A stretch of DNA of 11,831 bases. Origin: JAEUTH01 sp044230205 (GTDB taxonomy: Bacteria; Bacteroidota; Bacteroidia; AKYH767-A; OLB10). Of the stretch, positions 6,886 through 11,831 are shown in pieces. Numbering within the stretch: the first letter of the stretch is position 1; each line of letters opens with the position of its first letter. The stretch covers positions 1 to 11,831 of the forward strand of contig JBGARN010000119.1 in assembly GCA_044230205.1 (NCBI GenBank). Direction: 5' to 3'. Below the pieces are notes generated by a model that saw only the letters and a list, made by a program, of their open reading frames with translations, had not been told where the DNA came from and searched no databases. A program made the translations under genes and the position numbers.

Positions 6886-8700
6886 ATGAAAAGAATTACA
6901 TTATTAATTACAATAGCAGCGGGATTTAGTGCTGCGGTTGCACAACAAAAACCAGGGATTACCAATAATCCTAATCAATATTCAGATGCAGTTACGGGAA
7001 ATCACAAACTGAAAACTGAGAATATTAAATCAAGCGCTAACCAAAATTCAAAGAAGAATGGAAGCAATACCATCAATACAGCTTTCTGGAATGATGATTT
7101 TTCAACGCCTGCAAACTGGGTTATTGCCAATGAAACGGGTAATACCGATGATTGGGTAATTGGAACCAATGGTCCTTCCGGTTCTTTTGCTATAGCTGCT
7201 ATTACATCAACTTCGGCCGCAAATGGTTTTGCACTATTTGATTCGGACTTATTATGTAGTGGTGATCAGATTGCTAATCTTACTACAGCCAGTTCTATCA
7301 ATTGCACAGGAAAACCTATTGTAAAAATTTCTTTTCAGCAATATTACCGCAGGTTTTATGACAGTACTTATGTTTATGTAAGTAATGATAATGTAAACTG
7401 GACTCCATATTCTGTGAATACCCTGTTGGCGAATAACCAGTTTAGTGCCAATAACCTTAATAAAAATCCTGACACTGTGGTTGTAGACATTACACCTACA
7501 GCAGGCGGCCAGGCAACAGTTTGGATTCGTTTTCAGTTTTATAGTCCTAGCAGCTTTGGCGCAAATGCAGGTTGCGGTTATGCCTGGATGGTTGACGATG
7601 TAGAACTTTTTGAGCCAGCATCTGTTGATGCCGGAGTTTCACAAATTGTAGCTCCGGTAAGCGATTGTGCCACCAATGGTGCTGCACCGGTAACTGTACG
7701 AATTAAAAATTATGGCGGATCAGCGCTTACCAACTTATCAGTATCAATGAAACTGAATGGTGGTACCCCGGTTACTGAAACTGTAGCAGGCCCTATTAAT
7801 GCAGGTGACTCTCTTGACTATACATTTACTGCTACAGCAAATTTGGGAACTAACGGTTTATATACCATTGAAGCTTATACTGCAGCCTCAGGAGATGGAA
7901 ATCCTGCAAATGATAATACAATAAAATCAATTCAATCAGGTGCATTCCCGGTGTCTTCAAGCAATGATTTTAATATGGGCTTTGAAGCTGGTGAAGATTT
8001 ATCACTGTGGGGTATTGAAGACACAGATGGTGATGGTATTACATTCGATTTACCAGGTACTTTGGCACATACAGGAAACGGTTGCCTACGTGCACCTTAC
8101 AGTGCTAATCTTGCAGCAACTACTGATAACTGGTTGTTTACCTCATGCCTTGATTTACAGGCCGGAACCAATTATTCATTACAATATTGGTATAAAGTGT
8201 TTGATGTTGCTTCAGTTTCATACAGCATTGAATCAAAAATTGGTAGTGCACAAAACAGTGCTTCTATGACGCAATCTATTGCAACAGACCCGACACCTCC
8301 TGATACAGCTTATGCTCAAAGCCTTACTTCATTTAGCGTAGCTACATCAGGTACTTATTATATAGGATTTCATATTTATGGATCAGGAATTCAAAATTCA
8401 TTCCGATTGGATGATATCAATGTATCAGTAGTAACGGCTGTTAATAATATTGATGACAACTCATCATTGATATCACTGTATCCTTCACCTGCAAGCAATC
8501 AACTCACAGTTAGTCTTGATGCTACAATTGATAATGCAGGGATTGAAATTTATAACGCTACCGGTAGTCTTGTTAAATCAGTAAAAAATGCTGAAGGAGA
8601 AGTTAAAGTAGATGTGTCTTCATTAGCTAAAGGCATTTATACTTTAAAGGTTACTGCCGGCAGCAAGATGATAACCAAGAGGTTCTCAGTTGCCCGATAA
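6886..8700 (+). CDS. T9SS-secreted adhesin-like protein with C-terminal sorting domain
   Basis: A 604-residue extracellular or cell-surface protein. MKRITLLITIAAGFSAAVAQ is a Sec signal peptide with cleavage around residues 19-20. Residues about 66-243 form a choice-of-anchor/cleaved-adhesin-type beta-sandwich (starts FWNDDFSTPANW, ends WMVDDVELFEP). Residues about 246-350 resemble a CARDB-type domain (VDAGVSQIVAP, VTVRIKNYGGSALTNLSVSM, NPANDNT). Residues about 360-516 form a second anchor-type sandwich (NMGFEAGEDLSLWGIEDTDG, ending FRLDDINVSV). The tail at about 527-604 (SLISLYPSPASNQLTVSL, GIEIYNATGSLVKSV, LAKGIYTLKVTAGSKMITKRF) is a type A T9SS sorting domain, which sends the protein across the outer membrane and is normally cleaved during surface attachment. 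DTDGDG (379-384) may bind calcium. No peptidase or glycosidase motif is seen, so binding is more likely than catalysis. A strong terminator follows directly. Confidence 0.88.
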   Translation: MKRITLLITIAAGFSAAVAQQKPGITNNPNQYSDAVTGNHKLKTENIKSSANQNSKKNGSNTINTAFWNDDFSTPANWVIANETGNTDDWVIGTNGPSGSFAIAAITSTSAANGFALFDSDLLCSGDQIANLTTASSINCTGKPIVKISFQQYYRRFYDSTYVYVSNDNVNWTPYSVNTLLANNQFSANNLNKNPDTVVVDITPTAGGQATVWIRFQFYSPSSFGANAGCGYAWMVDDVELFEPASVDAGVSQIVAPVSDCATNGAAPVTVRIKNYGGSALTNLSVSMKLNGGTPVTETVAGPINAGDSLDYTFTATANLGTNGLYTIEAYTAASGDGNPANDNTIKSIQSGAFPVSSSNDFNMGFEAGEDLSLWGIEDTDGDGITFDLPGTLAHTGNGCLRAPYSANLAATTDNWLFTSCLDLQAGTNYSLQYWYKVFDVASVSYSIESKIGSAQNSASMTQSIATDPTPPDTAYAQSLTSFSVATSGTYYIGFHIYGSGIQNSFRLDDINVSVVTAVNNIDDNSSLISLYPSPASNQLTVSLDATIDNAGIEIYNATGSLVKSVKNAEGEVKVDVSSLAKGIYTLKVTAGSKMITKRFSVAR

Positions 8701-8723
8701 TTATAATTAAAGAATTATTATAG

Positions 8724-8752
8724 GCCTCACCTGTTTTAGGTGAGGCTTTTTT
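8724..8752 (+). terminator. Rho-independent terminator of the T9SS protein gene
   Basis: A perfect 9-bp stem (GCCTCACCT / AGGTGAGGC) with loop GTTTT is followed by six T residues. It starts 23 bp after the stop codon at 8700. Confidence 0.93.
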
Positions 8753-9133
8753 ATTTTCCATTATCTGGATAATGGCAGTGCTTTATTATGGTTGCTCATT
8801 TTGTTACCTTCTAATTTTATAGAGAAGAGTCTGAATAAAGCATTGTAAAAAAATCTGTCTGGGCAGGATACTGATAATGTGCTATAACATTTGACACCAA
8901 GCTATTTCTTGAAAAAGCTTTAAGAAGTTAGCCACTTTAAAAATTAATTCATCCAATTTATATATATAAGTTTCAATCTGAATTTAAACTTCGTTTAACT
9001 ACGCTTCTAAGAGCAAATGGGCTACACGCAATAGTATTCAGAAAGTCAAATGGCTTATTAATAATTAAGCTGAATTAGAAACAGGAAGAATAGGGGAGTA
9101 ACTTACCTAATTGAAGGCTGGCATGATAAAAAA
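8753..9133. other. Intergenic gap of about 380 bp without a recognisable gene
   Basis: This AT-rich stretch lies between the plus-strand terminator at 8724-8752 and the minus-strand terminator at 9134-9166. I found no convincing coding region, tRNA or repeat family in it. The only structure I see is a perfect 8-bp inverted repeat at 8758-8775. Frames are broken by many stops; the longest plausible short frame noticed encodes only 16 residues (8772-8822). It could hold a small RNA or be decayed sequence; nothing visible decides between these. Confidence 0.6.
8758..8775. repeat. 18-bp inverted repeat (CCATTATC-TG-GATAATGG)
   Basis: Two perfect 8-bp arms are separated by a 2-base centre, located 6 bp after the T-tract of the preceding terminator. 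There is no T-run behind it, so it is not a second terminator. The symmetry would suit a dimeric regulator, but no adjacent promoter or gene supports that. Confidence 0.5.
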
Positions 9134-9166
9134 ATAAAGAGCCCTGCATATTGCAGGGCTCTTTAT
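9134..9166 (-). terminator. Strong hairpin terminator of the DUF5011-like lipoprotein gene
   Basis: A 15-bp perfect stem has the core AAAGAGCCCTGCA (9136-9148) pairing with TGCAGGGCTCTTT (9152-9164) around a 3-base loop. Read on the minus strand it runs into ATTTTTTT, and it starts 20 bp after the stop codon at 9187. On the plus strand the tail is weaker (TTTATAAAA), so the main direction is minus. Confidence 0.9.
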
Positions 9167-9186
9167 AAAATACGTTTATAGTCTGA

Positions 9187-9873
9187 TTACTGTTTAGTAA
9201 ACGTGTATGTTGAATTAATAGTTGCACCATTTGTAGTTTCAGCAACTGTTAAAACAATAGTTGAACCAGAAGTACCTGTACCTGTTACATTACCGCTTCC
9301 GCTGAAAGTACGTGAAACCGCAGGAGTACCACATGTAAAGGTTTGTGAGGGGATAGATACTGAGCCACTTCCACTGATAATCATGTTTAATTTGGCAGTA
9401 GCATTGCTGTAATCACCAAACTTATTCCATGCCAGTGCATTATTCAATGTAGTTGAAATAACGTTGCCATCATTATAAGTATAGTTTGACTGGCCAGGTG
9501 TTACAATCAGGCAAGAGTAGTTTCCAACCCATGCACTTGAAGTTAATTGATTGGCAACGTTAACCGTACGGGTTGCGTAGCCAACGTTTCCGGCAGCATC
9601 ACTTACAGAATATTCTACTGAATAAGTGCCTGCCACATCTTTATTTACATCAGATGCATCAACAACTATTGCTGAGGTAACATCGCCATCCTCATCATCT
9701 TCGGCAGTAGTACCTGAAGGATCAACGTAATTACTGTTTAGTGCAAGAGTCATTGGATTTGAGCCACCTAAAGTAATTACCGGGGGAGTTGTGTCATCTT
9801 GTGAACAACCACTAAATAAAACCATAGAAGTTGTCAGTACAAACGCGGTGAGCGTGAAGAATTGTTTTTTCAT
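9187..9873 (-). CDS. DUF5011-like Ig-domain lipoprotein, probably surface-exposed
   Basis: A 228-residue predicted lipoprotein. The signal peptide MKKQFFTLTAFVLTTSMVLFSGC has lipobox FSGC with C23. The next residues, SQDD, are acidic and resemble the lipoprotein export signals that send Bacteroidota lipoproteins to the cell surface. Residues about 29-108 form an Ig-like domain of the DUF5011/HYR type: TPPVITLGG, ALNSNYVDPSG, AEDDEDGDVTSAIVV, VAGTYSVEYSVSDAAGNVGY, ATRTVNV. Residues about 113-228 form a beta-rich, Gly/Ser/Thr-rich domain (WVGNYSCLIV onward, two Cys at 121 and 181) that may be a small lipocalin-like barrel; I do not recognise a family for it. The promoter and terminator are both its own, so it is monocistronic. 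It is divergent from the small helical lipoprotein gene. The molecular function is unknown; adhesion or ligand binding at the surface is the most the sequence allows. Confidence 0.8.
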   Translation of the reverse strand: MKKQFFTLTAFVLTTSMVLFSGCSQDDTTPPVITLGGSNPMTLALNSNYVDPSGTTAEDDEDGDVTSAIVVDASDVNKDVAGTYSVEYSVSDAAGNVGYATRTVNVANQLTSSAWVGNYSCLIVTPGQSNYTYNDGNVISTTLNNALAWNKFGDYSNATAKLNMIISGSGSVSIPSQTFTCGTPAVSRTFSGSGNVTGTGTSGSTIVLTVAETTNGATINSTYTFTKQ

Positions 9874-9910
9874 TTTTTTATGAGCTATTAAGATTATGAT
9901 TTAATGTTGG

Positions 9911-9940
9911 CAAAGTTAATACCATTTATTAAACATCAAA
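9911..9940 (-). promoter_or_regulatory. Bacteroidota-type promoter (TAACTTTG) of the DUF5011-like lipoprotein gene
   Basis: On the minus strand a -33 TTTG (9940-9937), an 18-bp spacer and a perfect -7 TAACTTTG (9918-9911) lie 37 bp before the ATG at 9873. The leader begins CCAACATTAAAT and ends in a run of A next to the ATG, with no Shine-Dalgarno sequence. Confidence 0.7.
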
Positions 9941-9968
9941 TTTACCTTCATCTAAATTTTAAAATTGG

Positions 9969-10001
9969 GTTGAGCGTAATTTAAATTTTCAACTACATTT
10001 G
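9969..10001 (+). promoter_or_regulatory. Bacteroidota-type promoter (TACATTTG) of the small helical lipoprotein gene
   Basis: GTTG (9969-9972) as the -33 element, a 21-bp spacer and a perfect -7 TACATTTG (9994-10001) lie 28 bp upstream of the ATG at 10030. The leader TCCGCATTAAACATTAAAAA is A-rich with no Shine-Dalgarno site. Its -33 element lies only 28 bp from that of the divergent lipoprotein promoter. Confidence 0.7.
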
Positions 10002-10029
10002 TCCGCATTAAACATTAAAAAAATTTAAA

Positions 10030-10386
10030 ATGAAAAAATCAATCTCGTTATTATTAGTTGCAGGAATGCTTTCACTAGTTGCCTGTGGCCCGAGTGAAAA
10101 AGAAAAAGCTGCTGAAGCAGCCCGTATCCAGGATTCATTAGCTAAAGATTCAATGGACCGTGCACAACAAGCTGCTGAAGCCGCTGCTGCCGAAGCTTTG
10201 AAAATGCAACAGGATTCATTGGCCAAAGCTGCCCAGGATTCAGTAATGAAAGCAATGCAGGATTCTATTGCAGCATTAAGTAAGAAAGTTTCTGCTCCTC
10301 CAAAAACTACAAAGCCGAAACTGGTTGATCCTGGTAAAAAAGACCAGAAACCCGAAGAAGTAAAGCCTGGTACAGGTAGGGGTTAA
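10030..10386 (+). CDS. Small helical lipoprotein with repeated D-S-hydrophobic sequons
   Basis: A 118-residue predicted lipoprotein with signal peptide MKKSISLLLVAGMLSLVAC, lipobox LVAC and lipidated C19. Residues about 22-87 are Ala-, Gln-, Lys- and Glu-rich and should form a long amphipathic helix or coiled coil. They carry five D-S-x motifs: DSL 35-37, DSM 40-42, DSL 62-64, DSV 70-72, DSI 78-80. All fit the known Bacteroidota O-glycosylation sequon D-(S/T)-(A/I/L/V/M/T). The last three form an exact 8-residue repeat starting QDS. The tail (88-118) is Pro/Lys-rich and unstructured (PPKTTKPKLVDPGKKDQKPE), which might contact peptidoglycan or a partner protein. I do not recognise a named family; the overall build (lipid anchor, helix, basic tail) is reminiscent of Lpp-like spacers, but that is only analogy. 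The gene has its own promoter and terminator. Confidence 0.78.
   Translation: MKKSISLLLVAGMLSLVACGPSEKEKAAEAARIQDSLAKDSMDRAQQAAEAAAAEALKMQQDSLAKAAQDSVMKAMQDSIAALSKKVSAPPKTTKPKLVDPGKKDQKPEEVKPGTGRG
10210..10281 (+). repeat. 24-bp in-frame tandem repeat inside the helical lipoprotein gene
   Basis: CAGGATTC recurs at 10210, 10234 and 10258, exactly 24 bp apart, encoding three 8-residue units that begin QDS[LVI]. A fourth copy lies 81 bp upstream at 10129, where CAGGATTCATTAGCTAAAG closely matches CAGGATTCATTGGCCAAAG at 10210. The pattern suggests internal duplication. Confidence 0.8.
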
Positions 10387-10406
10387 TTCAACTCATTTTT
10401 GATAAT

Positions 10407-10442
10407 AAAAAATCCCGCATTAATTAGTGCGGGATTTTTTTT
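10407..10442 (+). terminator. Bidirectional-looking terminator between convergent genes
   Basis: A 13-bp stem, AAAAAATCCCGCA (10407-10419) with TGCGGGATTTTTT (10428-10440), encloses an 8-base loop and is followed by further T residues. It lies 20 bp after the helical lipoprotein stop. The A-run on the left gives a T-run on the minus strand, so it may also stop the convergent M13 peptidase transcript, which ends about 130 bp away. Confidence 0.9.
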
Positions 10443-10569
10443 GAAGTTTAATGGACTTTTTTTCACTGTTGTTGAAATCAGGTTTAGCAATTTTTCATCA
10501 TTATTTCATTACTCGGGCCAGCCACATTAATTTACAACTATTAAAAAAGGGAGTCTTTATATGGGATTA

Positions 10570-11831
10570 TTACCAGATTCGGGCTCTGTCACTTTCCTTT
10601 CTCCACATTTGATCGGTTTCTTTTATATTAAAAGCTGAATAAAACTCAGGCATATTGCTAAGCGGAACATTGCAACGCAACTTTCCTGGCGAGTGTGGGT
10701 CAACAATTAAACGCCTGCGTGCTTCTTCATCACGCACATTCTGCCTCCATACGGTAGCCCATCCTATAAAAAAGCGCTGATCGGGAGTGAATCCATCAAT
10801 TTTATCAGTGCTTTGACCTTGCTTTGTTTTTTTAAATGCCTCATAAGCTATAGTAATACCTCCAAGGTCAGCAATATTTTCTCCTAAAGTTAAATGACCA
10901 TTTACATGTAAACTATCTAATACTGATATGTTGTTAAACTGATCAACAAGCTTTTGTGATTTGTTTACAAAGTTCACGCTATCCTGTGTCGACCACCAGT
11001 TTTTCAAATTTCCATCGGCATCATATTGCCTGCCCTGGTCGTCAAATCCATGGGTCATCTCATGGCCTATTACAGCACCAATGCCTCCATAATTAATAGC
11101 ATCATCAGCTGCTGCATTAAAGAAAGGTGGTTGTAAAATCCCTGCCGGGAATACAATTTCATTAAATCCTGGGTTGTAATAAGCATTTACAGTTGGTGGG
11201 CTCATTCCCCATTCAGTTTTATCTATTGGTTTACCTATTTTTTCCACCATACGGTTGTATTCAAATTGCGAGGCACGCATTATATTTCCTGCATAAGAAG
11301 TACGGTCAATTTCCAGTTTGGAATAGTCGCGCCATTTATCAGGATATCCTATTTTCTTAACAAATGCTGCAAGTTTGATCTGAGCCTTCGATTTGGTTTC
11401 AGCATCCATCCAGTCTAATTTTTCAATGCGCTCCTTTAATGTTTGCCCCAGGTTGTTTACCATTTCCAGTGCACGAGCTTTAGTTTCAGGAGTAAAGTTC
11501 CTCTGGCAATATAACTCTCCCAAGGCTTCTCCTAAAAGATTATCAGTCATTTCAAGAACACGCTTGTAGCGTGGTTTTATTTCTTTGGTTCCTTTCAGAA
11601 TTTCTTCATTAAAATGAAAATCTTCCATAACCATCGCATTATTCAGTGAACTTGATAGTGCACTGATTACATTCCACTTCAGATATGTTTTCCAATCCTG
11701 AATCTTTACTGACGATAACATGCTGTTTAAAGTCTTATAAAACTCTGGATGATCAACAATGGCGTAGGCTGCACCATTTACATGTAACAGGTTAAGGTAT
11801 TGATTCCAGTTTATTGCAGGTGTCAGCTGAT
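10570..11831 (-). CDS. M13-family zinc metallopeptidase (neprilysin/PepO-like), partial at its N-terminus
   Basis: C-terminal 419 or so residues of an M13 endopeptidase, normally about 670-690 residues and exported to the periplasm or surface, which cuts peptides on the amino side of hydrophobic residues. The frame stays open to the right edge; the Met at 11721 is internal, since the 36 codons before it also read as family sequence (for example NLYQNWN). Catalytic features are all present: NAYYNPGFNEIVFPAGIL (substrate-binding strand), the zinc motif HEMTH inside VIGHEMTHGFDDQG (codon for the first His at 11064-11062), and ENIADLGG supplying the third zinc ligand Glu and a catalytic Asp. The C-terminal RARIW keeps the family's final Trp but lacks the nearby Cys of animal neprilysins. 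The signal peptide lies outside the window. The gene converges on the helical lipoprotein gene across the terminator at 10407-10442. Confidence 0.93.
   Translation of the reverse strand, partial: QLTPAINWNQYLNLLHVNGAAYAIVDHPEFYKTLNSMLSSVKIQDWKTYLKWNVISALSSSLNNAMVMEDFHFNEEILKGTKEIKPRYKRVLEMTDNLLGEALGELYCQRNFTPETKARALEMVNNLGQTLKERIEKLDWMDAETKSKAQIKLAAFVKKIGYPDKWRDYSKLEIDRTSYAGNIMRASQFEYNRMVEKIGKPIDKTEWGMSPPTVNAYYNPGFNEIVFPAGILQPPFFNAAADDAINYGGIGAVIGHEMTHGFDDQGRQYDADGNLKNWWSTQDSVNFVNKSQKLVDQFNNISVLDSLHVNGHLTLGENIADLGGITIAYEAFKKTKQGQSTDKIDGFTPDQRFFIGWATVWRQNVRDEEARRRLIVDPHSPGKLRCNVPLSNMPEFYSAFNIKETDQMWRKESDRARIW

Noticed and set aside
7940..8269. 109-codon open frame on the plus strand inside the T9SS protein gene
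   Set aside because: It lies in another frame of a clearly coding gene and shows no domain or signal peptide.
8772..8822. 16-residue hydrophobic frame beginning MAVLYYG
   Set aside because: Too short, no promoter element at a proper distance, and it overlaps the inverted repeat; nothing supports translation.
10008..10226. Ala/Ser-rich 72-codon minus-strand frame opposite the helical lipoprotein gene
   Set aside because: Its composition is the mirror of the Ala-rich helix on the plus strand, which has a promoter, lipobox and terminator.
10210..10281. Short spaced repeats considered as a CRISPR-like array
   Set aside because: The 24-bp period is in frame and encodes a regular 8-residue protein repeat; there are no spacers.
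1..11831. A defence island, toxin-antitoxin pair, prophage or mobile element
   Set aside because: No nuclease, methylase, integrase, transposase or paired small ORFs are visible; gene content and spacing look like ordinary Bacteroidota core or envelope genes.

Overview
The window looks like ordinary chromosome from a member of the Bacteroidota, probably a Chitinophagales/Sphingobacteriales-type organism. The evidence is an AT-rich sequence with no obvious Shine-Dalgarno sites, several promoters of the phylum-specific TAnnTTTG type, A-rich leaders, a secreted protein with a type IX secretion (T9SS) C-terminal sorting domain, several lipoproteins, and a PorT-like outer-membrane barrel. I see no tRNA, rRNA, CRISPR array, insertion sequence or phage gene.

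Layout. The left block is on the minus strand (1-2713). Read in transcription order it holds a large tandem-GNAT-like protein, an outer-membrane beta-barrel protein, and a family GT11 fucosyltransferase that runs off the left edge. A 134-bp divergent promoter region (2714-2847) separates it from a plus-strand block (2848-8700). That block begins with a tight three-gene run: short-chain dehydrogenase, L,D-transpeptidase, TPR lipoprotein. A multi-spanning GT-C glycosyltransferase-like protein with C-terminal TPRs follows; it resembles the eukaryotic TMTC O-mannosyltransferases and has its own promoter. Last comes a 604-aa T9SS-secreted adhesin-like protein closed by a strong terminator. A gap of about 380 bp with no recognisable gene follows. 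Next are a divergent pair of lipoprotein genes, one with a DUF5011-like Ig fold (minus) and one small and helical (plus), each closed by its own hairpin terminator. An M13 (neprilysin/PepO-like) metallopeptidase on the minus strand runs off the right edge.

How the genes fit together. Almost everything except the dehydrogenase and the acetyltransferase-like protein acts in the envelope: peptidoglycan cross-linking, glycan transfer, the outer-membrane barrel, surface or secreted proteins, lipoproteins and a periplasmic peptidase. No single pathway is proved by the gene order. The points most worth following up are the bacterial TMTC-like glycosyltransferase, and a small lipoprotein with five copies of the Bacteroidota O-glycosylation sequon (D-S/T-small or hydrophobic), three of them on an exact 8-residue repeat. 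Two genes also have promoter -7 elements so close to the start codon that leaderless transcripts are predicted. I do not see a convincing new multi-gene defence or mobile system here.
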